64,000 nucleotides of DNA from an uncultured Clostridia bacterium. GTDB taxonomy: Bacteria; Bacillota; Clostridia; Oscillospirales; Ruminococcaceae. Below the pieces are notes generated by a model. The model did not search any database. It saw nothing but the letters and a program-made list of their open reading frames with translations, and was not told where the DNA came from. The stretch spans positions 176,254 through 240,253 of the forward strand of contig CAMCPM010000002.1 in the NCBI GenBank assembly GCA_945876755.1, given 5' to 3'. This document shows, piece after piece, positions 28,549-39,645 of this stretch. Position numbers and translations under genes: made by a program. Numbering within the stretch: position 1 is the first letter of the stretch; each line of letters opens with the position of its first letter.

Positions 28549-31500
28549 ATGCCGCTTAGAAAAGATATAAAGAAAGTCCTCGTTATCGGCTCGGGACCAA
28601 TAATCATCGGACAGGCTGCCGAATTTGACTATGCAGGCACACAGGCGTGCCGTGCGCTGAAGCAGGAGGGCCTTGAGGTCGTACTCATCAACTCCAACCC
28701 TGCAACAATCATGACCGACAAGGCTATGGCAGACAAGGTCTACATCGAGCCACTTACCCTTGACGTGGTGAAGAAAATAATCGAGATAGAAAAGCCTGAC
28801 AGCGTTCTCTCCACCCTGGGCGGACAGACGGGTCTCACACTTTCCATGCAGCTTGCGGAGTGCGGCTTCCTTGAGGAGCATAACGTCAAGCTTCTTGGTG
28901 CAAACCCCGAGACTATCCACAAGGCGGAGGACAGACAGGCTTTCAAGGATACTATGGAAAAAATCGGAGAGCCGTGCATTCCCTCAAAGGTCGTTGAGAC
29001 TGTTGAGGACGCGGTGGATTTTGCCGAGGTCATCAGCTACCCCGTAATCGTCCGCCCTGCATTTACTCTCGGCGGAACAGGCGGCGGTATCGCATACAAC
29101 GAGGACGAGCTTCGTGACATCGCAACAAACGGTCTCCGCCTTTCGCCCATTACACAGGTTCTTATCGAGAAGTGCATAAGCGGCTGGAAGGAAATAGAGT
29201 TTGAGGTTATCCGCGACAGCAAGGGCAACGTTATCACCGTCTGCTCCATGGAAAACTTTGACCCCGTCGGCGTACACACGGGCGACTCTATTGTTATCGC
29301 ACCTGCGGTAACTCTTACCGACAAGGAGTATCAGATGCTCCGTACCGCGGCGCTGAACATTATCTCCGAGCTTAAAGTTGAGGGCGGCTGCAACTGTCAG
29401 TTTGCGCTTCACCCCACAAGCTTTGAATACGCCGTTATCGAGGTAAACCCAAGAGTTTCACGTTCCTCCGCCCTTGCTTCAAAGGCAACGGGTTACCCCA
29501 TTGCAAAGGTTGCAACGAAAATCGCTATCGGTTACAGCCTTGACGAGATCGTAAATCAAGTAACGGGCAAGACCTACGCTTGCTTCGAGCCTGCGCTGGA
29601 CTATGTTGTTGTAAAATTCCCCAAGTGGGCGTTTGATAAATTCGTGTATGCAAAGCGTACTCTCGGCACTCAGATGATGGCAACAGGCGAGGTCATGGCT
29701 ATCGGTACTTCCTTTGAGCAGGCAATGATGAAAGCCGTCCGTTCGATAGAGCTTGGCATGGATACCATGAACCTGAAAAAGCTGGAGCGCCTTGACGATA
29801 CCGAGATAAAGAACCGTCTATATAACGTGGACGATGAGCGCTCATTCGTGGTATTTGAAGCGCTGAAACGAGGTGTGCCTATCGAGACTATCCACGAAAT
29901 TACCAAGATAGACTGCTGGTTCCTTGCAAAGCTGAATAACCTTGTCGAACTTGAAAAGCTTCTTAGTGACGGCGAGCTTACAGAGGAAAAGTACGACCTT
30001 GCAAAGAAGTACGGCTACCTTGACAGCACCATCGAGCGCATCAGCGGACAGAAATGTCCCAAGCGGACAAGAGCCGTGTTCAAAATGGTTGATACCTGCG
30101 CAGGCGAGTTCAAGGCGGAAACGCCATATTTCTACTCCACATTTGACAAGGAAAACGAGGCAAAGCAGTTCATTGAACGCACCGACAAGGGCAAGAAAAA
30201 AATCATTGTTTTCGGCTCGGGTCCTATCCGTATCGGTCAGGGTATCGAGTTCGACTACTGCTCTGTACATTGCGTATGGGCGCTTAAAGAAATGGGTTAC
30301 GAAGCGGTCATCTGCAACAATAACCCCGAGACCGTTTCTACCGACTTTGACACCGGCGACAGACTTTACTTCGACCCTCTAACCAAGGAGGACGTTGAAG
30401 CTATCATCGAAACGGAGCAGCCATACGGCGTTGTAGTACAGTTCGGAGGTCAGACGGCTATCAAGCTGACAAAGCATCTGTCTGACATGGGCGTGAATAT
30501 TCTCGGTACTTCCGCCGACAGCATCGACGCGGCAGAGGACAGAGAGCGCTTCGACGAGCTGCTTAACAAGTGCGGAATACCCCGTCCCGCAGGTCATACC
30601 GTAATGAACACCGAGGAAGCGCTGAAAGCCGCAGAAGAACTTGGCTATCCCGTGCTTATGCGTCCGTCATATGTTCTGGGCGGTCAGAACATGATAATTG
30701 CCCACTCTAATCAGGACATCATCGAGTACATGGAGATAATCATGCGCGGCGGACTTGAAAATCCCGTGCTTATCGACAAATATATGATGGGCAAGGAGGT
30801 CGAGGTCGACGCAATTTGCGACGGCACAGACTTCGTTATCCCCGGAATTATGGAGCATATCGAACGTGCAGGTATCCATTCGGGCGACTCTATTTCCGTG
30901 TACCCTGCACTTACTCTCACAAAGAAAATTCGTGAGACGATTATTGAGTACACACGCCGTCTTGCAATGGAGCTTCACGTTATCGGTCTGGTAAATATTC
31001 AGTATGTTGTCTATAACGATGAAGTATACGTTATTGAGGTAAACCCTCGTTCGTCAAGAACCGTGCCATACATTTCTAAGGTGACCGGCGTACCGATGGT
31101 AGATATCGCAACCAAAATTATGCTGGGCGAGACTCTTAAAGAGCAGGGCTACACCAGCGGACTTTACAAGGAAGCCGACTTTATCGCAGTAAAAGTTCCT
31201 GTATTTAGCTTTGAAAAGCTCCACGACGTTGATACTGCTCTCGGACCTGAGATGAAGTCCACAGGCGAGTGTCTTGGCATTGCAAGAAGCTTTGAGGATG
31301 CCCTTTACAAAGGACTTGTTGCGGCAGGCTATAGCCTTGAAAAGAAACAGAACGGCGGCGTTTTGATAACCGTCCGCGACACTGATAAGCAGGAGATAAT
31401 CTACGTTGCGGAGAAGTTTGAGCATCTTGGCTTTGATATTTACGCAACAAGCGGTACTGCTTCAATGCTGAACAGGAACATGGTTGCGGCAAACGTGGTA

Positions 31501-31746
31501 AGACGTGTTTCTGAGGAGAAGCCAAACGTTATGACTCTCCTTGACAGTGGCAAGATCGACTATGTTATCTCCACTTCCGCAAAGGGACGTATACCTGCAT
31601 TCGACAGCGTAAAGATACGCCGCAAGACTGTCGAGCGCTCGATTTGCTGCCTTACCGCTATCGACACAGCAAACGCCGTTGCGGATATTCTTATGATGGG
31701 CAAGAATATCGACGAAATGGAAATGGTCGATATTACAAAGATTTAA
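28549..31746 (+). CDS. carB: Carbamoyl-phosphate synthase large subunit
   Basis: VLVIGSGPIIIGQAAEFDYAGTQACRALK and the second-half repeat FGSGPIRIGQGIEFDYCSVH; 1065 aa. Confidence 0.98.
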   Translation: MPLRKDIKKVLVIGSGPIIIGQAAEFDYAGTQACRALKQEGLEVVLINSNPATIMTDKAMADKVYIEPLTLDVVKKIIEIEKPDSVLSTLGGQTGLTLSMQLAECGFLEEHNVKLLGANPETIHKAEDRQAFKDTMEKIGEPCIPSKVVETVEDAVDFAEVISYPVIVRPAFTLGGTGGGIAYNEDELRDIATNGLRLSPITQVLIEKCISGWKEIEFEVIRDSKGNVITVCSMENFDPVGVHTGDSIVIAPAVTLTDKEYQMLRTAALNIISELKVEGGCNCQFALHPTSFEYAVIEVNPRVSRSSALASKATGYPIAKVATKIAIGYSLDEIVNQVTGKTYACFEPALDYVVVKFPKWAFDKFVYAKRTLGTQMMATGEVMAIGTSFEQAMMKAVRSIELGMDTMNLKKLERLDDTEIKNRLYNVDDERSFVVFEALKRGVPIETIHEITKIDCWFLAKLNNLVELEKLLSDGELTEEKYDLAKKYGYLDSTIERISGQKCPKRTRAVFKMVDTCAGEFKAETPYFYSTFDKENEAKQFIERTDKGKKKIIVFGSGPIRIGQGIEFDYCSVHCVWALKEMGYEAVICNNNPETVSTDFDTGDRLYFDPLTKEDVEAIIETEQPYGVVVQFGGQTAIKLTKHLSDMGVNILGTSADSIDAAEDRERFDELLNKCGIPRPAGHTVMNTEEALKAAEELGYPVLMRPSYVLGGQNMIIAHSNQDIIEYMEIIMRGGLENPVLIDKYMMGKEVEVDAICDGTDFVIPGIMEHIERAGIHSGDSISVYPALTLTKKIRETIIEYTRRLAMELHVIGLVNIQYVVYNDEVYVIEVNPRSSRTVPYISKVTGVPMVDIATKIMLGETLKEQGYTSGLYKEADFIAVKVPVFSFEKLHDVDTALGPEMKSTGECLGIARSFEDALYKGLVAAGYSLEKKQNGGVLITVRDTDKQEIIYVAEKFEHLGFDIYATSGTASMLNRNMVAANVVRRVSEEKPNVMTLLDSGKIDYVISTSAKGRIPAFDSVKIRRKTVERSICCLTAIDTANAVADILMMGKNIDEMEMVDITKI

Positions 31747-31756
31747 ATTAATTGCA

Positions 31757-31791
31757 GAGTGCGGAATTTATATTTACAATATTCCGCACTC
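31757..31791 (+). terminator. Hairpin between carB and pyrK
   Basis: GAGTGCGGAAT...ATTCCGCACTC stem; weak T-tract. Confidence 0.5.
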
Positions 31792-31857
31792 CTGATTTTA
31801 AATCTTATGAAAAATTCTGTGCAAACGGTTTATACTACAACAAAAGGAGGTCAATAA

Positions 31858-32634
31858 ATGAAATACACACAGGGTAAATATCTTATTCTTTCAAAGAAAA
31901 CTCTTGCAAAGGAGATATACGACCTGACTATACTCTGTCCCGACGTTGCCGCAGCTGCAAAGCCCGGACAGTTCGTGAATGTCAAGGCTGACGGCTTTAT
32001 GCTCCGCAGACCGATTTCCATTTGCTCCATTGATAAAAACAAGGGTACTCTCCGTATCATTTTTGAGGTTAGGGGAGAGGGTACAAAGGCTATGTCGCAG
32101 CTTGCGGAAGGCTCAATGATAGACATTGTCGCACCTCTCGGCGGCAGAGGCTTCAAGCTTGAGCAATACGAAACTGCTGTAATTATCGGCGGCGGTATCG
32201 GTAATCCTCCAATGCTTGCCGTTGCGGAAAAATTCGGCGCAAATGGTACTGTGATAAGTGGTTTCAGAAACGCTGCCGCAGTAATTCTTCAGGACGACTT
32301 CAAAGCCACAGGTGCAGAAACTATTCTCTGTACCGATGATGGCTCGGCAGGAAGAAAGGGCTTTGTTACCGATGCATTAAAGGAAGTCCTTGAAACGAAA
32401 AAGCCTGATATCATCTACGCTTGCGGACCCGATGTGATGCTCCGCAGAATTATAGAAATTGCCAAAGCCAACGGCATAAAGTGTCAGGTCTCTCTTGAAG
32501 AAAGAATGGGCTGCGGCGTGGGTGCGTGTCTTGTATGCGCCTGCAGAACTATCCGCAATGGTGATGAGTATTACGCTCACGTCTGCAAAGACGGTCCCGT
32601 TTTCAATGCCGAGGAGGTGCTTTTCGATGAGTAA
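31858..32634 (+). CDS. pyrK: Dihydroorotate dehydrogenase electron transfer subunit
   Basis: RRPISICSIDKNKGTLRIIFEVRGEGTK and MGCGVGACLVCAC 2Fe-2S cluster motif. Confidence 0.95.
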   Translation: MKYTQGKYLILSKKTLAKEIYDLTILCPDVAAAAKPGQFVNVKADGFMLRRPISICSIDKNKGTLRIIFEVRGEGTKAMSQLAEGSMIDIVAPLGGRGFKLEQYETAVIIGGGIGNPPMLAVAEKFGANGTVISGFRNAAAVILQDDFKATGAETILCTDDGSAGRKGFVTDALKEVLETKKPDIIYACGPDVMLRRIIEIAKANGIKCQVSLEERMGCGVGACLVCACRTIRNGDEYYAHVCKDGPVFNAEEVLFDE

Positions 32635-33547
32635 TACTAACAAGCTTGCCGTGAATTTCTGCGGCGTTGATTTTAAAAATCCGCTTATCCCGGCTTCGGG
32701 CGCATTCGGCTACGGACGTGAATTCGAGCATTTTTATCCGCTGTCTACATTGGGAGGAATTTCCGTCAAGGGTACTACCGGAACAAAGCGTAACGGAAAT
32801 CTTCCTCCGAGAATTGCGGAAACTCCAAGCGGAATGCTCAACAGCGTTGGGCTCCAGAATCCGGGCGTTGACCATTTCATCAAAATTGAACTTCCTAACC
32901 TTAAAACAAAGGATACTGTGATTATCGCCAACATTGCAGGTTCTACTGCGGACGAGTACCGCGAAATTGCGGAAAAGCTTGATAAAACCGATGTTGACAT
33001 GATTGAGGTTAATATTTCCTGCCCTAACGTAAAGGCAGGTGGCGCAGCTTTTGGCGTGACCTGCGAGGGTGCAGCTTCTATCACAAAAATCGTCAGAGCC
33101 GCAACAAGCAAGCCCGTTATGATGAAGCTTTCTCCGAATGTTACCAACATTGCGGAAATAGCAAAGGCTGTTGAAGCTGAGGGCGCAGACGCAGTATCGC
33201 TTATCAATACACTTCTTGGTATGCGTATCGACATAAAAACACGCCGTCCTATTCTTCATAACAATGTTGGCGGACTTTCCGGTCCTGCGGTTTTCCCCGT
33301 TGCGGTAAGAATGGTGTGGCAGGTAGCAAATGCGGTAAATATCCCTGTTTGCGGCATGGGCGGCATTTCACGCTGGGAAGATGTTGTTGAAATGATGATG
33401 GCAGGCGCCAAAACTATACAAATAGGCGCCGCACTGTTTGCCAATCCGATGGCTCCCGTAGAAATTATTGAGGGTCTGGAGAAGTATGTTTCCGATAATA
33501 ACCTGAACAGCTTGCAGGATATTGTAGGCACAGTCAAACCGTGGTAA
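32627..33547 (+). CDS. pyrD: Dihydroorotate dehydrogenase 1B catalytic subunit
   Basis: NPLIPASGAFGYGREF, EVNISCPNVKAGG, KLSPNV; overlaps pyrK by 8 nt. Confidence 0.96.
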   Translation: MSNTNKLAVNFCGVDFKNPLIPASGAFGYGREFEHFYPLSTLGGISVKGTTGTKRNGNLPPRIAETPSGMLNSVGLQNPGVDHFIKIELPNLKTKDTVIIANIAGSTADEYREIAEKLDKTDVDMIEVNISCPNVKAGGAAFGVTCEGAASITKIVRAATSKPVMMKLSPNVTNIAEIAKAVEAEGADAVSLINTLLGMRIDIKTRRPILHNNVGGLSGPAVFPVAVRMVWQVANAVNIPVCGMGGISRWEDVVEMMMAGAKTIQIGAALFANPMAPVEIIEGLEKYVSDNNLNSLQDIVGTVKPW

Positions 33548-33570
33548 ATTTGTATCATTAAACAATAATA

Positions 33571-33604
33571 AAAAACCTGAGAGGAAAATCTTCTCAGGTT
33601 TTTT
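33571..33604. terminator. Bidirectional intrinsic terminator after pyrD
   Basis: AAAACCTGAGA...TCTCAGGTTTT. Confidence 0.85.
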
Positions 33605-33627
33605 GTCGTTATGCTGTTTGATAAATT

Positions 33628-35685
33628 TTACTTTGCTTCCGAAAGAGTGATCCCGTTGTCACCGAGAGGAATTTCGTGGTCAAGTCCGACAAATTTGCCG
33701 TTCTGCTGCCAAAGAACTTCCTTGACAAATGCGTACTTTTCCTCGTCCCACGTGGTGAAGTCGTCAAGGACAAGTCCTCCCGTGTCGCCCGAATTTGAAT
33801 TGAAGCACCAGAAAGTATGATTGATCTTATTGTCCTTGATAAGCTTTCTGAGGTATGTCATCCATTTTAGATTGGGGTCTCTCATAAAGCCGCCCCATTC
33901 GCCTATCAGCAGGGGAGCAATGTCCTGCTTCTGAATATAGAACCAGTTATCGTGCCAGCAGTCTTTGTAAAGGCTGTCAAATGAATAGCTGCCCTTGAAC
34001 CACGGCTGCTCATATACGGTAGGTCCGTAGTCATGAGGAGAGTACACAAGCTTGTTCTGATATTTGCCAAGGTCAACGGGATTATCCTTTACACCCCGGA
34101 GATTTCCTCCCCACCATGTGCAGTAATAATCTCCCATGTTTGTTGAAGTGAAATTACCGTTTGACTTTGTATCGGTAGGATAAATTTCAATACCTTCAAC
34201 CATTATTAGAACATTCGGATTTTTGTTCAGTACCGCTTTTGCCGCCTTTTCGGCTATGTATTTCCAGTTGTCGGAATCTTTTGAATTATCCCATTTTGCA
34301 CGTGGAGACTCGTTTGCCTTGCCGTGAGGCTCGTTTTCAAGGTCAAACGCTATAATTGTGTCATCGTTTTTATATCTTGCCGCCATCCATACAAGTGAGT
34401 CGAGGAAGTCCTGCTCGCTGATGTCACCCTCATACCACATATTTTTCATGTGACCCATAGCGTCGGTTTTGGCGGAATGAATGTCTATCATAATTTTTAT
34501 ACCGTTTGCACGGCACTGACCTACAACGTAGTCGAAAATTTCAAGGCTGTTCATTCCCACAAGATATGAATTGGTAGCCTGATTGAAATTGGCATTGGGG
34601 TAATTTCCGTTGGACCAGTTTTTGATAAGTTCGGTTGAAATGGGAATACGCAGAAGATTGAAGCCTCTGTCGGCAATTGCGGAAATTGATGTGTTCAGGT
34701 CGCAAGCCCACAAGCCGTCAAAGGTGTTCGTACCCGTATTATATCCGAACCAGTTTATGCCTGTCAGCCAGACTTCTTTACCGTCCTTGTCAAGAATTCT
34801 GCTTCCGTCGGTGTGGAGCCAGTCGTCTGTTGTAGGCTCAGGAACATCCTTTGCCTGCTTGATTTTGGGATTGTTGTTTCCGACAGAGCTTCCGCCTCCG
34901 TTATTGTTATTATTATTGTTGTTGCTTCCGCCCGAAGAGCCGGAAACAGTAGTCGTACCGAATTTAACGGTTGCCTTTGAACTGTCGATAGAACCTGCGT
35001 TGCAGAGTATCATACCGAATGTTCCCTCGCTTCCTGCGTCGACATTGCTGTTGTAATCCACAGGAGTAACTGTCAGAGTGCCGCCATTGACAGTTATTGA
35101 GCAGTTCCAATTCTGGTCGACTCTTACTCCGTTTGCAGCTTTGATCGTAACCGTCCAGCCGCCTATTGCACTGCTGGAATTGTTTTTGACTGCACCATCA
35201 AGCTGTGTAAACTTGTCGCTGCCGTTTTCCCAGCTGTTTGAAGTATTAAGCTCAAGAGAAACATCGGATGATGTTTTATCGGCTTTATCCGTACTTTGGG
35301 CAGCTGTTGTTTGTACAGCTTCAGTTTGATTTTTAGCTGTTGTTACGGCAGGAGTTTCCTGATTTGCAGCTTCCGTTTCAGATTTTGCTTCTGAAGCTGA
35401 GCTGTAATTATCCGAAACAGAACCTCCGTTTGTTTCGGGAGTATGTTCTGCCGCAACTGCGCCGTTGCCGCCATATGGGTCGTAATCCTCTGCAAACGGG
35501 TCGTAGTCATCACCAAAAAAGTCAACTGTTTCGGCGTTATTTTCTGTTTCCGTTTCGGAAGCAGTTGTATTTGCCGTTGAAGAATTTGCTTCTCCCGAAG
35601 TATTTTCTTTTGTTTCGCCACCGCATGAAGAAAGCATTGTAAGTATCATTGCCGCCGAAATCAAAAGTGAAATTTTCTTTTTCAT
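33628..35685 (-). CDS. Cell-surface lipoprotein endoglucanase: lipobox + CBM2-like + Asn-rich linker + GH5
   Basis: [23 protein letters not shown] lipobox; [54 protein letters not shown] (CBM2-like); [12 protein letters not shown] and [10 protein letters not shown]5 catalytic motifs. Confidence 0.92.
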   Translation of the reverse strand: MKKKISLLISAAMILTMLSSCGGETKENTSGEANSSTANTTASETETENNAETVDFFGDDYDPFAEDYDPYGGNGAVAAEHTPETNGGSVSDNYSSASEAKSETEAANQETPAVTTAKNQTEAVQTTAAQSTDKADKTSSDVSLELNTSNSWENGSDKFTQLDGAVKNNSSSAIGGWTVTIKAANGVRVDQNWNCSITVNGGTLTVTPVDYNSNVDAGSEGTFGMILCNAGSIDSSKATVKFGTTTVSGSSGGSNNNNNNNNGGGSSVGNNNPKIKQAKDVPEPTTDDWLHTDGSRILDKDGKEVWLTGINWFGYNTGTNTFDGLWACDLNTSISAIADRGFNLLRIPISTELIKNWSNGNYPNANFNQATNSYLVGMNSLEIFDYVVGQCRANGIKIMIDIHSAKTDAMGHMKNMWYEGDISEQDFLDSLVWMAARYKNDDTIIAFDLENEPHGKANESPRAKWDNSKDSDNWKYIAEKAAKAVLNKNPNVLIMVEGIEIYPTDTKSNGNFTSTNMGDYYCTWWGGNLRGVKDNPVDLGKYQNKLVYSPHDYGPTVYEQPWFKGSYSFDSLYKDCWHDNWFYIQKQDIAPLLIGEWGGFMRDPNLKWMTYLRKLIKDNKINHTFWCFNSNSGDTGGLVLDDFTTWDEEKYAFVKEVLWQQNGKFVGLDHEIPLGDNGITLSEAK
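34893..34926. repeat. Trinucleotide AAY repeat encoding poly-Asn linker
   Basis: ttgttattattattgttgttg run encoding [11 protein letters not shown]. Confidence 0.6.
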
Positions 35686-35702
35686 GTTATCCCTCCATAA
35701 TA

Positions 35703-36371
35703 TCAGTCAACACGCCAGTCGATAGGCTCCATTCCGTGTTCGGAAAGAAATTGGTTTGTCTTTGAAAAATGTCTGCACCCGAAAAATCCGTTGAACGCCG
35801 AAAGGGGACTAGGGTGAGCCGCTTGTAAGATCAAATGGTTCGGATTGGTTATCAGCCGCATTTTTTGCTTGGCATTGTTTCCCCACAGCAGAAAAACTAT
35901 AGGCTTTTCACGCTGATTAAGAAGCTCTATAACCTTGTCGGTAAAAATTTCCCAACCCATACCTCTGTGGGAATTAGCCTGACCCTCACGAACGGTCAGT
36001 ACCGCATTCATAAGCAGAACGCCGTTATCAGCCCACTTTTTCAGATAGCCATGATTTGCGGGAGGTATGCCCAAGTCGGAATATATCTCCTTGTATATGT
36101 TTTGTAACGACGGCGGAATTGCAGTACCTTTTTGTACGGAAAAGCAAAGCCCGTGTGCCTGACCTGCTCCGTGATAAGGGTCTTGACCGATTATTACCGC
36201 CTTGACGTCGGAATAGGATGTATATTTCAGCGAGTTGAAAATATCGTACATATTGGGGTAAATATGATATGTAAAATATTCTTTTTTCAGAAATTCCCTC
36301 AATTTCAAATAATATTCTTTTTGAAACTCGTCTTTGAGAAGCTCGTCCCATTCATTGCCTATATTAACCAT
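35703..36371 (-). CDS. ung: Uracil-DNA glycosylase
   Basis: [21 protein letters not shown] and [18 protein letters not shown]. Confidence 0.97.
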   Translation of the reverse strand: MVNIGNEWDELLKDEFQKEYYLKLREFLKKEYFTYHIYPNMYDIFNSLKYTSYSDVKAVIIGQDPYHGAGQAHGLCFSVQKGTAIPPSLQNIYKEIYSDLGIPPANHGYLKKWADNGVLLMNAVLTVREGQANSHRGMGWEIFTDKVIELLNQREKPIVFLLWGNNAKQKMRLITNPNHLILQAAHPSPLSAFNGFFGCRHFSKTNQFLSEHGMEPIDWRVD

Positions 36372-37553
36372 TTATATTCCTTCCCTGTTTCTGATTTGTA
36401 CAAAGGCGGCGTCAAGAAGAGCGATAGTGTCGTTCCATCTGATATCGGACGCCTTTGCACCGAAAACAATGCAGATCACATCATGGTCGAAACGCCTTGC
36501 AGTTGCAACAACACAATATCCGGCTTGGTCAGTCATACCGGTTTTCATACCGTTTGCGTACATATAATAGCAGTCGCTGTATTCATGCAGCAGCTTGTTT
36601 GAATTTTCCCATGATATCTGTTCGCCCGAAACAAAGGTAGCATATGTATTCGCCTTGCCTGCCGATTCCATAAGCTGCGGCTTGTTCATGGCATAAAGCG
36701 TAATTTTCAGCATATCCAACACAGTGGTATAATGGTTGTCGTCGTGAAATCCATCGGGATTTGCAAAATGTGTGTTTTCCGCACCGATAAGCATAGCAGT
36801 CTTGTTCATTTCGTCAACAAAAGTTTCTACTGCCTTTTCAGGGAGGATAGTGTCACTGCCTGCAATCAAACGTCCTGCGTTTGCTGCCGCCATATAAGAC
36901 GCGTCATTTCCCGACGGAAGCATTATTGCGTCGATAGTTGTAGGCAGGTCAAGAATATTTCCCTTGCTGATATGTGCAAGGCTTGATTCGGGATTTACAA
37001 AATCAAGCTCGTCACCTGCGGTAAACTGAAAATCCTCAGGTACATTATCAAGCAGAACCGAAGAAGTGAGGATCTTCGTTGTGCTGGCAGGATAACACTT
37101 CTGGTCTGCATTTTTTGCAAAAAGCACCTCGTCTGCCTGAACGTCATAAACTATCGCATATTCGGAACGGATTATCATATCAATAGGATATTCGCTTCTC
37201 AGCTTAGGCTGCTTGATTTTATATTTTGACAAATCAACATCAAGCTCAGCGAAAGCGTTCTCAGAAAGCTCATCGGTATCTTCAAGCTTTTCTGAACCGT
37301 CCGTCATTTCGGTTTCCGAAGTGATCTGATAATAATTTTCAGCATTTACGGTCAGCGGAACTTCAATAGATTTATTAAGCTGTATCACTCCGAAAACCGT
37401 TCCGACAACAAGAACAAGCACCAGCAAAGCCCGTATTCTCGCAGCGGCAGCTTTTCTTTTTCTGCGTTTTGCTTCGGAAGAAAGCTGTTTATTTTTTTTA
37501 CGTTTTTTGCCCATTATTTTTATTATGCTCCCGTAAGAAAGCATATCCTCCAT
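36372..37553 (-). CDS. D-alanyl-D-alanine carboxypeptidase (serine type, DacF-like)
   Basis: PASTTKILT (SxxK), PSGNDAS (SxN), GMKTGMTDQAGYC (KTG). Confidence 0.9.
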   Translation of the reverse strand: MEDMLSYGSIIKIMGKKRKKNKQLSSEAKRRKRKAAAARIRALLVLVLVVGTVFGVIQLNKSIEVPLTVNAENYYQITSETEMTDGSEKLEDTDELSENAFAELDVDLSKYKIKQPKLRSEYPIDMIIRSEYAIVYDVQADEVLFAKNADQKCYPASTTKILTSSVLLDNVPEDFQFTAGDELDFVNPESSLAHISKGNILDLPTTIDAIMLPSGNDASYMAAANAGRLIAGSDTILPEKAVETFVDEMNKTAMLIGAENTHFANPDGFHDDNHYTTVLDMLKITLYAMNKPQLMESAGKANTYATFVSGEQISWENSNKLLHEYSDCYYMYANGMKTGMTDQAGYCVVATARRFDHDVICIVFGAKASDIRWNDTIALLDAAFVQIRNREGI

Positions 37554-37770
37554 TCATATTAGGGTACAAATACACAAATTATTTTTAAATATATTACAAT
37601 AGTAACATATATTTGCTTTTATTTCAAGAGAATTTTCTCAATAATAAAAATAATTTATATTTTTTTTAATTGACATCGGAAATAATATGTGTTACTATAA
37701 AAAATAAGTGATTTGTTGTAAAAATAATGTTTTTTCATAAAAATCAACGGAAAGGCTGGTCATATTTATT

Positions 37771-38733
37771 ATGGTACTGTCATTTGTTCTCCTGATAGTA
37801 GGATTTGTGCTTCTTGTAAAGGGTGCAGATTTTTTTGTTGACGGAAGCTCGTCCATTGCAAAATTCCTGAAGATACCTTCCATTGTTATCGGACTTACAA
37901 TAGTTGCATTCGGGACAAGCGCTCCGGAAGCAGCGGTAAGTATTATTGCAGGTATAAACGGTTCAAACGGAATTGCAATAGGAAACGTTATCGGTTCTAA
38001 TATGTTCAATCTTCTGGTCGTTGTGGGAATAAGTGCTGCTATCAAGCCTATTTCAATAAAAGACCAGATAATATCAAAAGACTATCCGTTCATGCTGCTT
38101 GCTACGGCGGCTCTGCTTGTAATGTCTTACGATGTCGTTATCGGCAGCGGAACGGAGAACGTAATTACCCGCGGCGAAGCTATCATACTGCTCATGTTTA
38201 TGGGGATTTTCCTGTATTATACAATTGCCTCTGCACTTCGTTCAAGAAGGGAACACATTGACAGCGATGATGACGAAAAGCCTAAGTACGGTATTGCCAA
38301 AAGTATAATTTTCACTATCGGCGGACTTGCCGGAATTATCATAGGCGGTCAGTTCGTTGTTGACAGCGCCGAAAAAATCGCACTTGGATTCGGTATGAGC
38401 GAAACTCTTGTGGGTCTGACAATCGTTGCTGTGGGAACGTCTCTGCCTGAACTTGTTACAAGCATTGTTGCGGCTAAAAAAGGTGAAAGCGATATTGCCA
38501 TCGGAAACGTTGTCGGCTCGAATATTTTCAATCTGCTGTTCGTTCTCGCTGCTTCGGCTGCGATAACACCGATGAGCATCAGCAGCCAAAGTCTTACAGA
38601 CCTGCTCATTCTCACAGCAGTTACTCTCGGAACCTATGGCTTCTGCGTTACAAAAAAGCGTGTAAACAGGGCAGAGGGCATTATTCTTGCATCTGTTTAT
38701 GTTATCTATCTTGCATATGCAATTATCAGATAA
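37771..38733 (+). CDS. Calcium/sodium antiporter (CaCA family, YrbG-like)
   Basis: Duplicated alpha repeats VAFGTSAPEAAVSI..GNVIGSNMFN and VAVGTSLPELVTSI..GNVVGSNIFN. Confidence 0.93.
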   Translation: MVLSFVLLIVGFVLLVKGADFFVDGSSSIAKFLKIPSIVIGLTIVAFGTSAPEAAVSIIAGINGSNGIAIGNVIGSNMFNLLVVVGISAAIKPISIKDQIISKDYPFMLLATAALLVMSYDVVIGSGTENVITRGEAIILLMFMGIFLYYTIASALRSRREHIDSDDDEKPKYGIAKSIIFTIGGLAGIIIGGQFVVDSAEKIALGFGMSETLVGLTIVAVGTSLPELVTSIVAAKKGESDIAIGNVVGSNIFNLLFVLAASAAITPMSISSQSLTDLLILTAVTLGTYGFCVTKKRVNRAEGIILASVYVIYLAYAIIR

Positions 38734-38772
38734 CCTTACCTGCATTTAATATTATGAAAGGTTGCTGAAAAT

Positions 38773-39633
38773 ATGTACAATCAGCCTGCAAGAGTTGCCG
38801 CTATACACGATTTATCGGGTATTGGCAGATGTTCTCTTTCGGTTATCCTGCCTACGCTTTCGGCTCAGGGGATACAGGTCTGTCCCGTTCCGACGGCTAT
38901 TCTGTCCGCCCATACAGGCGGCTTCGGAGATGTCGTTCTGAGGGATCTTACCGATTACATCTCTCCTGCTTTGGAGCATTACAAAAAGCTTGATTACAAA
39001 TTTGACTGCGTTTACAGCGGCTTTCTTGCTTCTACAGAACAGATCGACCATTGCCTTGAGTTTTTCGATTGCTACAAAAGTGCTTTAAAAGTGGTTGACC
39101 CGGTTATGGCGGATCACGGCAAGCCGTATAAGACTTGCACCTCGGAGCTTCGCTCAAGAATGGGCGAACTTGCCGCCATTGCAGACATTATTACTCCTAA
39201 CATAACGGAAGCGGCAATGCTGCTTGGTGAAAATCCTTTTCAGCCGGACGTGACAATGCAGCAGATAAAAAGCTTTCTTGTAAGACTTTCAGAGCTTGGC
39301 CCCCGTATCGTTGTGATTACAAGTGTTTTTTCCGACGGAAAGGCTTACAATGTGGGTTACGACCGTGAACACAGCAAGTTCTGGCGCATACCGTTTAATC
39401 TTATCAATGCAAATTACCCCGGAACAGGAGACGTTTTTGCTTCGGTACTGACAGGCTCGATACTGCGAGGAGACAGCCTGCCGATAGCAATGAACAGGGC
39501 TACGGCTTTTCTTGAACGGGCTATCAAAACAACTTACAGCTATTCAACCGATACGCGCGAGGGTATCATGCTTGAAAACTGCCTTGATTTTCTTATTACA
39601 AATCCTACTCTGTGCGATTATGAACAAATGTAA
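38773..39633 (+). CDS. Pyridoxamine/pyridoxal kinase-like PfkB-family kinase
   Basis: ARVAAIHDLSGIGRCSLSVILPTLSAQG, VVDPVMADHGKPY, TPNITEAAMLLG, GTGDVFASVLTG. Confidence 0.88.
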   Translation: MYNQPARVAAIHDLSGIGRCSLSVILPTLSAQGIQVCPVPTAILSAHTGGFGDVVLRDLTDYISPALEHYKKLDYKFDCVYSGFLASTEQIDHCLEFFDCYKSALKVVDPVMADHGKPYKTCTSELRSRMGELAAIADIITPNITEAAMLLGENPFQPDVTMQQIKSFLVRLSELGPRIVVITSVFSDGKAYNVGYDREHSKFWRIPFNLINANYPGTGDVFASVLTGSILRGDSLPIAMNRATAFLERAIKTTYSYSTDTREGIMLENCLDFLITNPTLCDYEQM

Positions 39634-39645
39634 GGGGCGATCAAT

